Shown here: one piece after another, positions 36,801 through 51,259 of the stretch
How the letters are laid out: the number at the start of each line of letters is the position of its first letter
How positions within the stretch are numbered: position 1 is the stretch's first letter
Assembly: GCF_024713945.1 (NCBI RefSeq)
Contig: NC_134684.1
Location: 1,903,001-1,967,000, forward strand
Direction: 5' to 3'
Source: Dermatophagoides farinae
Lineage: Eukaryota; Arthropoda; Arachnida; Sarcoptiformes; Pyroglyphidae
DNA: 64,000 bases
Notes under the pieces: generated by a model
What the model was told of the DNA's origin: nothing
Seen by the model: only the letters and a program-made list of their open reading frames with translations
The model's database searches: none
Program-made: the position numbers and the translations under genes

Positions 36801-39800
36801 ATGCAAACTTCCTCTTGTCAACAACCAAATATTGGTGGTGGTGGTGGTGGTGGTGGTCTTGATCGTCATCTCATCATCGTTCATCATAATTCAGTTGACT
36901 TTTGGACCCTAAGTATCCTTTATAGAATGTTTGCCATATGTGCTATACTTTTTTTTTCTGGCCATCAATAAGGTGTTGATGGATAAATATATATATATAT
37001 ATGTATTGATGATGATCATGAGTATCATCTATTTTAGCCATTTGTGTGTATTGGATGAAAATATGTACCTAGAGTAAATATTTACCTGTATGGTGGCTGC
37101 CAACATCAGAGAATCATTTTGAACTCTTCTCATCTTTTATTGTTGTTGACTTATATGGTAAACATTTTCGACACCTTTGAATGGGCGTTCAATATGAAGA
37201 AAAGCTGCAATCAATCATTTTTTTATTCACTTTATTCATTCAACACAATGGATGGACACTCTATTCTGTTGATTTTTTTCAGTTTTTTTTGGTCACAATA
37301 TGGTCAGTTATTGGATAGGATCATCTTCTTTTTCTATGTTTACATTGACGATTTTTTTTTCTTTGGTCCACTCGGTGATGGGAATTTGACCATTTTTTTC
37401 CAACAGAAAAAAAATAAAATAATCAAATGCTACTGTAATGTTATGCTAACCAAATAATAATGATAACCCGTTTTTTCTCGTAGGTTTGGGCGATTATTAT
37501 GATGATGATGATGACCGTCATTGCATTTATTTTTATTATTATTATTTTTTGTCAGACTTGTCAATGGCCGCCCATCATCATCACGGTGCCAACGTAATTT
37601 CATCAGACACACACATATATATACAAAAATATCGACATGGATAATAATTGTCAGGTTAGCTATCATAACAGAACAGAAAAGAAACACCTATACATTTGAT
37701 GCGTGGGTTGGTTTTCACAATCATACATAATACACAATAAACAACTATGAACATCTTCGTATCAGTCGATAGAAAAAAAAATATATATCAAAGCAAACAT
37801 GCCGACTGATTTCTGGACAATGGATAATTGATTTGTGCATGATAAGCAATAATAATGATGAGAAATAATACACGTGTACAGTGTACACACACACAAACTG
37901 ACCATAGGCCAAACAATATCATGGCTCATTGATAGAATTATTACCATTTTCATGGTCACCTACAACTACAACAACAACAATTTGGTCATCCTCGTCGATT
38001 ATTATTGTGTTCATGACTTTTTGATCTAAACAAAAACAAAAATTGTCAGTTATATATTATCCGGCAAACAGTATAGATAATTTATAATGAATAATTTGAT
38101 TAGAATTTTGATTGTGACTTGCGTTTTCGATGACCACCGATGACCATCACCACCAGTAGCCCAAATTATTATTGTCTATAATTTGTAATATAACGATTGA
38201 TTTTTTGTTGTTGTTGTTGTTGTTGTTGTTACTGGCAAATTTGCATATCACGAATTCTTCGTGACATGCACACACAATCAAAAAAAAAAACATAAAATGC
38301 TTCTGATGATGATAATTTTTTCTGTTTGGGCGACTACCGTGAATAGTTTTCAATTTTCATTCCAATGTTCTACATCGTGATGTCTCTTTCTCTCTCTCGC
38401 CTAATGTCTTTCTGTTGATGAGATAATAATGACAACACACACACAATAAATGGTCAAACATCCAAATGGATGAACTTTTACTTCCATTTTCAAATTGTTT
38501 CGCTTGTCTGTCCTGTTTTTTTTTTGTTATTCGAACACCATGTTTGGACAAAAATTCAATTTTTTTTCATACAATTCTTTCCGAATGGATTCTTTGACTG
38601 GCCAATTTTGTTGGCCATTTTGAATTGTTTGTGTTTGATTGACATAGCTTGAATGAGTGAAAAAGGAGAGAGAGAGAGAGAGGAAAAGGCCCATGTCTAT
38701 GGATAATTACAGAAAAAAAATATCAATTTATCAAATTTCCTAAAAATAAGAAAGAAAAAAAAGTGAAAACTTTTGAGTTTGTTAAAGTGTTTGTTTACGT
38801 TGATTTTTTTGTTTTGTTTTGTTTTGTTTGTTGAAGCAATTACAGGTATTTAATCAAAATTGTGTGATTGCTCTGTTTCATTCTGTGTGTGTGTGTATTT
38901 GTAATTGTTGTCATTATTAGCTATGTTTATTTGGATTCGGACAATGTTTTGACCATTCTTATTTCATATTTTTTCTTTCTTTGATTCCGATTGTCCGAAA
39001 CCAATTAAACAAATATATATAATGGGAACAACATTTATTCACCAGACATGGGTTTGGTTTCTTATTTTTTTTTTTTGCTGATGATTTGATGATTGTTGTA
39101 CCACCATGATCATCATTGATATTCAATTGTATTCACCTGAGATGGTTAGCATATCTTTTTTCTTCAATGTCATTGCTCTTTTTTCTCCTTTTTTTCAAAA
39201 AAAAAAAAAATGTTCATTGTGATGATGGTGGTGTTTGTTTTTTTTTCTTCTTGGCAATGGATCACACACAGGAATAATAATAATTGCTACCACTAGGATT
39301 CCATACACCAGAATTGTTAACATTGTTCTGTCTAGCTGGGTGTATAAAGGAGTGCACCCTCTTGTTTTTTTTTCTATTTTTATGTTAATTCGATTTGACT
39401 GAAATTCGAGACGTTTTTTTTTTTTTTTTTTTTGATGCTGGCAATAATACACACTTTGATTTGATTTTGGTGCAGCGGTACCGTTGAAAAAGAGGTATAT
39501 ATTATACATTTTAAAATGTTCAACAGATTGAATCGTATGGTATCGTTTTTATTTGGTTGTGGTGAAACACACCGCCACCACTTGACTGTTTTTCAGCAAT
39601 TTTTTTCCTCTTCTTCTTCTTCTTCTTCTGAACATTGTCCTATTTGGCAATGGTGGTTCAATTCTATTCATATCACTTGTACCATCAACCATGTACGTTT
39701 TTTTTTCCACAATGAACAAGCACATGTGTTTTGTGGTCGTCACCTTGACCATTGACCATTGATCTAACTAAAACGAAAATAAAACTAAACACTGATGGCT

Positions 39801-40765
39801 TTTAACTGCACGCGATCCAAACAATATGTCGTATTTTTATTAGGTGATTGTCCTCACGAATCATCATCGAATAACCCTTTGACAATGTTGGCGATAATTT
39901 TTTTTTTCTAAATTTATTTAAAATCAATGTGTACATGATTTATATGAATTTTTTTTTTAATCGTCATATATTCAAAATAATAATAGAAAAAAAAAATTTA
40001 TGTTGAAAAAAAAAAATTTTCGATTAAATTAGATTACAGAAATACAATTATAGAATTCACAAAATTCAAAAGAAACAACAAAAAAAAAATCCAATATTCA
40101 AGACGCCTGACCAGTGGATCAAATAGAAAATCAAATGGATTTAATAATGTTACATACACACACACATACAAACAAATTGTTTTCCATGGTAAGCATAGTC
40201 ATTTTTTTTTGGCTTGAGACCTTGAACCAAGTTAGAATCATAGTAGTAGTAGTTGAATGGTCGATTATTTTTTTTTTGTTTTTCGAGATGATAAATTGTA
40301 GAAAATAAAATGGTCATCATCATAAACAACAGTTATATACACATTTTCTCTATATTCGTTACTTCTCAGATTACTCAAGATGGCCACATGTTTTTAATGG
40401 CTGCTGGAAAATAGTGGTTTCTTCTTAATTCATTCATTATTTTTTCAATTTTTTTGTTGTTGTTGTTGTTGATGCCAAGACCTTCAAGCACGACAGTTTG
40501 ATTGCTTTGTCTATGCAAGTATGGTGGTGGTGGTGGTGGTGATGATGATAATTTTAAGGCAGCCAGCACGTGTGCGTTTTTAATGAACAAGTTGCAATTT
40601 ATTTATGTAATTTGATTTTCTAATTTGATGGCTAAAGAGTTGACAGGATTGAAAATTTTTCCATCTGGTTTAAATTTTTCAGGTTACTTGTTTGGATATT
40701 TCTTTTTTTTCTTTTTTTTTTATTAGATGATTTTGTGTACGAATTTAATTAAATTAACGAAAAAT

Positions 40766-41937
40766 CTAAAACCAATTGGCAAAATCAAACATATCATCAT
40801 CTTCTGCTTGTTCCGGTTGTTGTTGTTGTTGTTGCTGCTGCTGGTGATGATGATGTTGATTATGATGATGATGTGGATCCAGCACTAGTGATGATTGCCG
40901 TAAATTTGATCCTAAAATATTATATGGTGATGATGATGATGTTTGAATGGCCGTACCACCATCCGATGATGAACCAATCGATGATGGTGATGATATATTC
41001 GTATGTTGATGATGATGATGATGATGATGGTAAGATGTCATACTATTCACAGTATTTATTATTGTTGGCTGTTTATTTGGACTATTCAAATGATGATTAT
41101 GATTTTGATGATAACCGGTACTGTCATTGTTGTTACTATTTGTATATCCATTCGATGTATTGGCAACATATGATGATGATGAAGAAGAATGTTCCAATGT
41201 TGGTGATGAACATTCTACAGGCAACATTGTCATTGTATAACAATTTTCTTCTTGTTGTTGTTGTTGTCCATCATTACTATCATCAATAATTGGTGATGTA
41301 GATCCAGTATGATGATGAATAATGGTACCATTTGTGACCAATTGTAATGCATATCTATATGTATATAATAATGATTTAATATTGAAAAATGTTAAGCAAT
41401 GCACACATATTGATTTCAGATTGATAAGAAAAAAAAGATTCTTAAAACAACATACCGATCATAAGCATTGAGCAAGCATTCATTTTCATTATTCTGATCA
41501 ATACTACTGCATTCCGATGGTGATGATGATGATGATGATGATGATGAGGAATCAGCTGTTTGACCCAATAATTTCTGCAATTCTCGTATATATTCTACTG
41601 CTGATCTTAAGGTTTCTACTTTGCTCATTTTTTTATTCTTTGCACCATTTGGTACATGCTGTCTAAGGGTGGCAAATCCAAGATTAACCATTTTAACACG
41701 ATTTCTTTCACGTTCATTTCTTCTTGCAACCGATGTTGGTAATGGATGATGATTATGATGATGATTAATATGTTGATGATGATTATGACTATTTCCTATT
41801 ATCGATGATGATGATGATTTACTGTTCGATCGTTTTGATGATGATTTCGACGATGATGAAGAAGCATTCTGACATTTTAATATTAATTCATTGTCACCAC
41901 GATGATTTAAATGTAATGTTTGTGACATTTTGGCCAT
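40766..41937 (-). CDS. Achaete-scute family proneural bHLH transcription factor
   Basis: These nuclear factors heterodimerise with Daughterless/E proteins on E-boxes and specify neural precursors. Exons 41937-41456 and 41354-40766 join across a 101-nt intron (GTATGT donor, phase 2), giving 356 aa. The bHLH at about residues 70-125 has the class signature: [27 protein letters not shown], a loop NGAKNKK, then [21 protein letters not shown]. The NERERNRVK basic region and the VNxGFxxLRxHVP helix separate ASC proteins from atonal or twist types. The C-terminus [11 protein letters not shown] is acidic and aromatic, like the transactivation tail of ASC proteins. Around the domain are long Ser, His, Gln and Asn runs. 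The intron falls just after the bHLH region. Which ASC paralog (ac, sc, ase or ASCL) cannot be decided here. No other gene lies within 13 kb on either side. Confidence 0.93.
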
Positions 41938-44900
41938 TCAATGGAATGAAAATATTTATATATATCGTTGTAGCAAGAGAAAAAAACTTTTTTAAAAAAA
42001 ATTCAACAATACTGAACCGTAGCTAGTGAACGACTGAAATGATTTTTTTTTTGTTGTTGTTTGTGATCAACAATACAACAATGATGATCAACAAGTCGAT
42101 TGTCAAAAATAACCAGAAAGATACTAGTACTACCACTAAATGTTGTTACGATCGAAGCCAAAAACAAACTGATCGACACTCGGCTTCAAAATCTTCAGTT
42201 TTTCATTTTTTTTTTACCTGGCCAACTTCATTCATTCTTTCTCTCTCTCTCTTTTTCTCTATCTGTGTATTGCTATTCGTGAGTGTGTCATAATAAGTAA
42301 TCTCCGCCTTCAAATGTGTGTGTCTAAAATCGTCAAATGGTGTATATTCCAGTGTTTTCTCATCTCATTATTAAGTATTGTGTATTGTAACGAATGCCAT
42401 GTATATTGTGTATGTGTGTGTGTGTGTGTTTTAAATGTTGAAAAATGGGAAGGAAGTCCGACGACTGTCCCAAAACCAAGACAATGTACGTATGTGTGTG
42501 TGTGTGTGTGTGTGTGTGCGTTTGTCCGAATCAATAGGAAAACATCATTGATACAAGATGTTGGTAGTATCCATTGTTGTCCACAATCAAGCTAAATGAA
42601 CTTGACTTTATCATCAATTGTATGTAATCAATGTGATTTTGATATCCGATCGAATCCGAAATAAAAAGATAGTATCCTGGGTTTTTTTACATGCCACATG
42701 ATCATTAATGGTCATCGAGTCATCCAACGATTAATGATGTGTAAAAAAAACACTAAGGTCCAATAATAATAATAATAATAATCGATGAACCAAAAGCCCG
42801 TAAAAAAAAGTGACCATCATCATCACGCAACAGGTATTGTTTGTGTGTGTGTGTTTGTTTGTATGATTGAATACACGATCTAGCCACGATGGTCAGTATA
42901 TGTAACATGATTTATGTTCTTAGACTTTATGTATTTTTAGGGGCCACAGAAAGAAAAAAAACTCCCAAAGCTCTATGCGTTATGATTAATGAACGAATAA
43001 ATGAATGAATGAATGAAATGTATCGATATCATACATGCACAACATGTATCAATCGATAATGATGATGATGAACCAGAAGAAAAAAAATATCCATATTGAC
43101 CCAAATGTTGTGAGAAAAAAAACTGGATCCAATTTTTTTTTTAGTATTTGTTTGCACGTTTATTATTTACACACAAATGTAATGTTCTTTATCTCTATTT
43201 CTCTTATTCTTTTGTTTTATCTACACATTTACATCAGTTTATATTTGCAATCACATTCGATGTCACATTCATCACAAAAGATGTGATGAATTTATATATA
43301 AAAATAAAGAAAATGATTATGATGATGATGATGGATAATGAAGGAATTCTCCATTTGTATATGCTCTGTTTTTTTTTGTTTTTTTTTTGTAGCACCTGGC
43401 TTAATATGCTGAATTTATCCATCTATCTATCTTCGTGTGTGCTTCGTTTTTGTCTTGACGGCGATGACTACAACGACCATGATGATGACCATAATGACAT
43501 ACACGAATGAGGCCATCATCATATCATCATCATCATCATCATCATTATGGTACATGTTGGCACGTGTTTTACACGAGCTATATAGCATTTCATTTTTGGT
43601 CTGATTAGATGAATGAATGAATGAATGAATATACAGACAGACATATAGACAGTGATGTTTGATTATTGAGCACCTGCATTGTTGGGCTGTCTTTCTGTCA
43701 TGATAAGCACGTTCATATAATCTTGTCCATTTTGCTTTCATGGATAATTTTTGATTTCACCAAAAAAGGATTAGGCAAGGTGTGTGTGTGTGTCCATCTG
43801 TGTCATGGGTTTTGGATAGGCAAACTTTGACATAGTTTTTTAATCAATAGCAAACTTTTTCATTATTGGATCATATTTCTAGTAAAAAATCGTTTATTGG
43901 AAAATCAATCGATCGATCGATAGGTACCGGTAGACACCTATGTATGTATGTTGTGGCTGGTTTAACATTTCAATTGGATTAAATATTGAGAAAAAACAGG
44001 AGGAGAGAAAAACAAAAAAATAATATGAACCTAGTCGTTGTCATCAATGAAATATGGAGAAAGCCTGAATATATCATAATTGTGTTCCATTCCATTCCAT
44101 TTTTTTTGGTGTTTCTCCAATATATGATGGTATGGGTAGTATTGTTTGTTTGTTTGTTTGAAAATATATCTTCAACACCTTTATTTTCAATTATTAGATT
44201 TTGGCCCCAATGTGTTTTGACACTTGCCTATTTAACCATCAGGCTTGTAAATTGTCAAAAAGTTTATTAATAAAAAAAAAAATATTAAAACTATCAGACC
44301 TGACAAGGAAGTTGCACCAAATACAAACACCAACAACAACAAGTTAACCCCCTTTTGCTCAAATTACCGAATGGGCAAATTATGATGATGCCAATATTCA
44401 AGACCGCAACAACAACAACAACAACAACAACACATCTTACCTTTGTCATTGTTTTGTTATTTGCTGGTTTGTTGGTTGGTAGGTACTTCTATTATATAAT
44501 ACATATATACCTGCCTATAGGTATTGACCCCTTAAGCATCTAAGAATAAGCAACCAAAACTCAGTCTCTCTCTCTTTGGTTGCACGCTTCATTAACGCAT
44601 TCATTCATTTAACAATCAATACAAGCCATTCATTTCATTCATTTGGGTTCAAATTCATTCATCTATCGTCAGGTCTTTTTCTGGTTTTTCTTCTTCTTCT
44701 TTTTTTTGGATCAATCGAAAACAATAGTAGTCTCCTGTAGGTCCTAAATTCACTCTAGCTATAGCTATAGTTGACTATAGTTGGTATATTGGTGACAATA
44801 AGATTTGCACCATTCATCCATTCATTTATTTATTCATTCAATTCAATTCATTCACACACACACACACAATCATTCATTCGTTTGTTCATTCAGAAATCGA

Positions 44901-47358
44901 AAAAAAAAAATCCAAGTCTATCGGATTCCAATCCACCAATCCAAGCCAATAACCGAATGAAGAAGTAAAAAAAAAGGGAAGCACTGATTTTTTTTTCTTT
45001 TTGGATCAAGTTGAATGTACCCAAAATGAATGAATGAATGAAACGATAACGAACAATTTTTTTTTTGTTTCTTGAGCTCACCGAACCCGGAGATAACCGC
45101 AAAAAAAGGGAAAAAAAATTAACCTATGTGAACGAACATTGACCCACATATATAATAGAGTATGGCCAAATTGTCAAAAATTCATCTCAATGAATGAATA
45201 CATGATACTTACTTACTTACTTATTTGAATATTAAGACATTTCATTTCATTTCTACCAGATCAAAAATTTCAACCCAAAAAATTTTGTCCTATTTTTGTC
45301 AAGAAAAAAAAATAAAATAAAATAATCAATGACAAAGAGAGATGCAAATGATCAAAAAAAAAATCCAAATGGATCCATCGTTTTTTTGGGTGGTTTTTGA
45401 ATGACTGAAACTTTTCGGGTTTTTTTTCGCTTGATTCGGTTGAGCTATAAGCTTTTAGCTGACTGAATGGTTTCATGTTATTTTTGTTTTGTTTTTTCAC
45501 AAAAATTGGCGTGATTTTTTTGTTGTTGTTGTCGTCGTCGTCGACCTGTCCGTCTTCGTTTTTTTTCTTTCTTTCTCTGATTTCATTTGATTTGATTTGA
45601 TCCGATTCGAATCCAAAAGGAAAAGGTCATCATCATCATCATCATCATCATGATCTTTGTATTTGAATTGAAAAACCAATTTTTATGGATGTCAACTTGA
45701 GAGGCTCGTTCGTCGTCGTTTTTTTTAATGGATCAGATTAAACAAAAATTCTCATCCGGTTTGTCGCCTTTTCACATTTATTCAATTCAATTCATTCATT
45801 TTATATGAAAAAAAAATATTTTTTTGGTTTGTTTTTTTCGATAAAATTTTTTTTTCTTATTTTCGAATACAGCTTCTGTGTGTTGTGTGTGTCAATCCAA
45901 TTTTTCCACTGGTTCACCCAAAAGAAGTTTAAATTCACATATCAAAAGGAAATGTTTTATCTTTCTTCGAGCGAGAGAGAAATGCCAACCAAATGAGCAA
46001 CAAGTATTAGGCATTTTTTTGTTGTTGTTGTTGTTGCTTGGGAAACATGTCTCTCGAAATCTATCGATATAGCTAATCCATACCATTTCTTCATTTTTTT
46101 TCTTCTTCTAAAATGTTCAAGATTAACCCCAAAAATACAATAGAAATTGATGAAACAACAACATTGAGGTGTGTGTGTGTGTATGTGAGCATTGCTACAT
46201 TTGCTACATATTCAATCGATTTTTCTTTTTGCCAAATATTATATTGGCCATGTATCGATGTCATGATCGGGGGAAAAAAACGTCGTCATGAACAGGCAAA
46301 TGAGCAATTCGTACTTAATACTTGGACTAAAAGCACTTTACATTTATGAATGGTCAGTAACCAAAAAAAAAATGGACAATCGTCTTTTTTTTGAGAAGAT
46401 TAGTCGTGTTAGCCGACACACAGCAGCGGTACATTGTTATCATCTAAATATCGTGAACAACATGCTTTTCAATTCAATTCATTCAAACTAACCATTCATT
46501 GGCCTATTATTCACAGTATATAATAATGTACATCTTGACATATACATACACAAGAGTAACAAGGATTTGCTTGACCTGATTCACATTGGTCAATAATAAT
46601 AATAATAATAATAATAGCCGACAATCGATAATTCAAAGTTCTCTTCAATCATCATATATCCATCGCATACTTGAAAATGAGCCAAAAGGATTATTTCGTA
46701 CTCATCATCATCATCATCAGTAGAGTTTTTTTTTGTATCCAATGGTCTGTTATAGCGAAAAATTGACCAATACATATGACCTTGATTCATTCATTCTTTT
46801 CCTCTTTTCTTTGGTTCAAGTTCGTTTGTGCTTATCGTTTTTATTATCGTTCTCTAATTGATCATAAATCACAATCGGTCATTGCCATGTTGTTGTACAG
46901 AAATTTACCGTATAAATCACTGGAAAACAAGGTCTATTCCCCGTTCTTAGATGATGATGACCTTAGTTGTGGTCAGACAATTGACAAGCATTGAATGTTT
47001 GTCATGTTAATGTTAATGTTAATGTTGACCAGTCTGATTGATTTTGTTCTCCTTCCGTTCGGCTCCATTTCACCTTTTTTTTGGTTTAGTGTGAACAATA
47101 TTTTGACAGCTTCATATACATATATGCATCTCTATTGAATGAATAAATGAATCATTCTTTATGTTCCAAAACTATAGTGTTTTTCAGTGGTTGTTTTTTT
47201 CAGATGCATTAAAATTGTTTCAGAAAAAAAGAGTGACAAAACGATGTGTCAACTAGCGAATGAATTGGCCCGATTCAATTCATTTCAATTCAATTATTTT
47301 TTTTTTACCATTTACATTTATCGTCATTTTTTTTTGGTAAATTCGCAGTTCATTTACT

Positions 47359-47396
47359 ACACACACACACACACACACACACACATGTGTGTGTGT
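47359..47396. repeat. (AC)n-(GT)n self-complementary microsatellite
   Basis: An AC tract runs directly into ATGTGTGTGTGT, so the centre is an inverted repeat with arms of about 11 bp. It could extrude as a cruciform or hairpin and adopt Z-DNA. Confidence 0.85.
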
Positions 47397-50300
47397 ATAT
47401 AACGGCAAATAAATGCACTCGTGCGAGTCTTTTTTTTCTGAGTATATAAGAGATTTATTGACCCAAGTTCCACAAGTTCAACAAGTCCTTTTTTTCCCCT
47501 CTTGTTACCAAAGTGAAAAAAACTTGAACTGTTTTTCCAACACCATTTTGATGGATTTTTTTTCGTTTTTGTTGTTCGTTGTCATTTTTCTAAAACTATA
47601 AATATAGTGTGATTTTTTTTTCATCTGAATTGATGCTAACTTTTCAATGTAAAAAAAAATCTTCAAACACACACACACACACACTTGTTGCCCAAGGGCC
47701 AATGACATTTGTGACAATCACAGGAATTGATGATGAAAGAAAAAACTTTTGTGTAAGAAAAAAATAAGTTTTGTTGATTCAAGAAAATCAAGAACATCAG
47801 CTTTACCATTTTCCTCATCATCATCATCATCATCAAATCTTAATAGATGTATAACGTGATGTTTACGACCAAAAAAAAATATAAAAAAAAAACTTTAAAT
47901 TCAAAATCAAAATTCATTCATTCATTTATTCATTTGGTAAATCAAAACCATTTCCGTTGTCATTATTCAATGATTGTGATGATCACCATTGATGAAAATG
48001 ACCGATGATGATGATGATGATGATGATGATTGGCTATAAGCCCTGCAGGGTTAACGAAGAAGAAGAAGAAGAGAAAAAAAAGAAATCCAATCACACACAC
48101 ACACACAAACACAAACAGATAAGTAAAGATAAGAGATTCAGGGCCCGATAATAACAGGTGGTAATTTTTTTTTTCGCAATAGAAATAGCCATACAATGAA
48201 ACAAGTGTCTATAGAAAATATAAAAAAAAACGAAAACACACATCAAACCAGTGAATGAATCTTCATTCAAAGAAAATGATACACATATCAAATGTGTATT
48301 TGTGTGTGTGTGTGTGTGTGTGATCATCCAATTCAATCTGTTTTTTTTTTCTTCTTGTTATCTATAAGTTTTTTCTGTCTGTGTCTTGTTGACCTGATCG
48401 ATGATTGTGTATATGTGTGGGTCATCGTCATCATCATTCTAAAGGCGATAATGATCACACACACACAAACACAGGTCCAAATTAAAGAAAAAGGTGGACA
48501 TCATCATCATCATTATCATCATCTTTAAGAATCATCATTCAAGTGTAACATAATCTTGTATGTTTGGCTCAATTGATTACATCTTGAAATAGTGGAGGAG
48601 GTTGGTTCCATTTTCTTAATGAGTTTTTAATTTTTTTTTCTTCTTTTTCTTCTTTTTTTGGCCACCTTAACGGACCAAACTTTATAAGAAAAAAACGATA
48701 TATAATAATAAATAAAGATTGTATGTTGTTATCACACTTGTATTTGTCTATGCCACAATCATCACAGGAAACGAGGCCGAACATTGACCAAAAGAAGACC
48801 AAAAGTTCACATGGCACCCAACAATATATATTGTTGATTGACATTGACTATGATTTACTTTTTTTTCTGATTTTACTGCTACTGCTGCTGATCATTGTAA
48901 TCAACAAGATTGAGACCCAAACAACTGACCTACAATCATGATGGTGATGGTGATGTTGATTGAATCAACCAGAAAAAAAATTATCATAAATAACCGGACT
49001 CGTGTTGTTCATTTTAATTATTTCGAATCGGTAGCTTGACCTTGTTTGTTTTTTTTGTTTTTTTTTTTTTTTGGTTGCAAATTCTAATGCATGTAACCGA
49101 TGCAATTTGATTATCATCGACTATAACATTTTTTTTTCATGATCATCAACAGTTTTGTTTTGATTGTTGTTGTTGTTGTTGTTGTTTGGAGACCTGTCCA
49201 AACAATCACAGCATGTATCCACAATAGGATCTTCTTCTATCATCAATTTTTCATTTCATTTCATTTTTTTTTTTTTTGATTAGGGCCCTATGTTTGTGAA
49301 TGATGATGTTGTTGTTGTTGAATGTCTTCATCAACATCATCATCATCATTCGTGTGTGTGTGTGTTGACATATAGCCATAGGTGTCCAAAGAAAAAAAAA
49401 TATATATCAACCGACAATCCGTGCCGATCCATAAGCAAAAAAAAAAAAAAAAAAGTAAACAAACACGTGTGTGTGTGTGTGTGCATGTATACGGTATATT
49501 TGCATATTTGCAAGTTTTAGTGTTTGGCGGTTAATATTTACATTTGAATTGTTTTCCTATTTATTACTATATATATATATAATATTGGCTGTCAATAATA
49601 GACAGATTGCCTTTATATATCAACTCTCTTGAAAACTTTACTAATGAAACCATCTGCAATCAAAGAGAAAGAGAGATTTTGGTTGTTGTTTTTTTTTCTT
49701 TTTTTGATACCTTACTGAAAGTCGAGTGTGTGTGTGTGTATGGTCTATCCATCTATCGAAAAAGGTGTCAATAACAACGATAAGAGAAACTAAGGAAATA
49801 AAAAAAAAGTCAATTTGATTTTTGATCAAATAATAATAAATATGTAGTTCATGGCCAAGTCGATGGCGTCGTCAAAATTATGAAATTTTGATCAAATTAA
49901 TATTCAATAATTTTCTTTTTCTCTGGATTTTTGAAATTTTTTTTTTACGAATCAATACAAAGCAGCTGTATATTTTGTCGTTTGTAAAATTTTTTTTTTC
50001 TTTTTTTTTTGGCCATTACATACTACCATGACAATACTAGAAATAGAAAAAAAAACAAAAAACAACGGCTGCATCTTTACAGACATCCTTGCCATGATGA
50101 TGATGATGATGATAATAATAATTGGATCATATAAATAGTTTGATTATCGTCATGAACAACAACAACAAAGTAAAAAAGTAGAGAAATCATTTGTTATGAA
50201 CATACATTTAGGCCCCAACCTTAAGGTCTTGAGATTTCATTTCATCAACATTCATTCACACACACAGAGAGAGAGAGAAAAACGAGAACCTTGGGTGCCC

Positions 50301-51152
50301 GATACGATGGAATTCGTGATTCATTCAGTTGTCTGGGTTTCCTTCTGTTGTAACTAACGATAAAAATTGGACTTGGAACCGTGACTGTTTTTTTTTTTTT
50401 GGTTTTTTTGTTTTAATTTCACTAAAACAACACATCATTCGTGTTCAACACTCATGAAATCATCATTTAGGACCATTCATATGGTTTTATTTTATTTTTT
50501 TTTTTGAAGCTAGGCACCAAATAACATTCAATAATAAACTGAATGATGATGATAATGATGATCATGAATGGTCAAACATTCATGATTCATTTGTTCATGC
50601 CTAGAACATTAAGGCCGTAGAATGTTTTTTTTTTGTCGTTATTAGATGAACAACACTTTGGGTGCTTTGGATTATTGTGCAACCATATAACCATCACCTT
50701 GAGCATCAACAATAACAGTTAGGCCTCTTTTTTTTGTTACTTCATACCGATAGGTACCGTTTTTTTTTCGTATCATTTTGATTTTGACAGAATATTGAGC
50801 GGTACCGTTTGATCTTTATTTTCCTCACCCATTCTTCATTACCATGGTGATGTAGGAGGAAATACATGGGCTATTAACACACACACATACAATAATAATA
50901 ATAATAATCAAACACCCACCCGTTGTCTTGAATAAACTTAAAACAATCAAAAACTATCCAAATGGCTGTAATCATCGATTTTCCATTTGCCAATATTTTT
51001 GACACTGATATATTGATGCCTATTTTTTTTCTGTTGTCACTGTCTATCATCGATATATATACATATCGATCGAAGATTTGCCTTTGATGAATTAACAAAT
51101 TTTTTTTTGTTTCTAATCCACAATATATAATAAATAATGAGATTCATTAGAT

Positions 51153-51259
51153 GCCACTAAATAGATCGTGACCGTGTTGATTACGATATCTGTCGCATTG
51201 AATTTTTTGTTTTTGTTTTTTAAAGTTGCAATGAATAATTCACGATCTATTTAGCTGGC
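51153..51259. repeat. Inverted repeat / stem-loop
   Basis: CTAAATAGATCGTGA (51157-51171) is matched exactly by its reverse complement at 51240-51254; a one-base bulge (C51255) lets GCCA (51153-51156) pair with TGGC (51256-51259). This makes 19 pairs around a 68-nt loop. It is unusual among the surrounding low-complexity repeats because the arms are complex sequence. Confidence 0.75.

Larger units (their letters stand above)
19109..40765. other. 21.7 kb region with no supportable gene
   Basis: No stretch encodes a recognisable protein on either strand. The longest open frames are translations of homopolymer, (CA)n, (CAA)n and (ATG)n tracts. The sequence is AT-rich with many T- and A-runs of 8-20 nt, microsatellites and E-box-like words. 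It flanks the achaete-scute gene, so enhancers, UTR exons or non-coding RNAs are possible; none can be shown from sequence alone. I did not find tRNA cloverleaf signals or rRNA. Confidence 0.6.

Noticed and set aside
19109..40765. Search for tRNA, rRNA, transposase or reverse transcriptase remnants
   Set aside because: By eye no B-box cloverleaf, rRNA core, or transposon protein motif was found; a profile search would be needed to exclude degraded copies.
40873..41289. Plus-strand 138-codon open frame with Met/Asp runs
   Set aside because: Antisense shadow of the achaete-scute second exon.
47013..47036. TTAATG hexamer tandem, considered as an interstitial telomere-like repeat
   Set aside because: Only about four units and not an arthropod telomere motif (TTAGG); treated as a short simple repeat.
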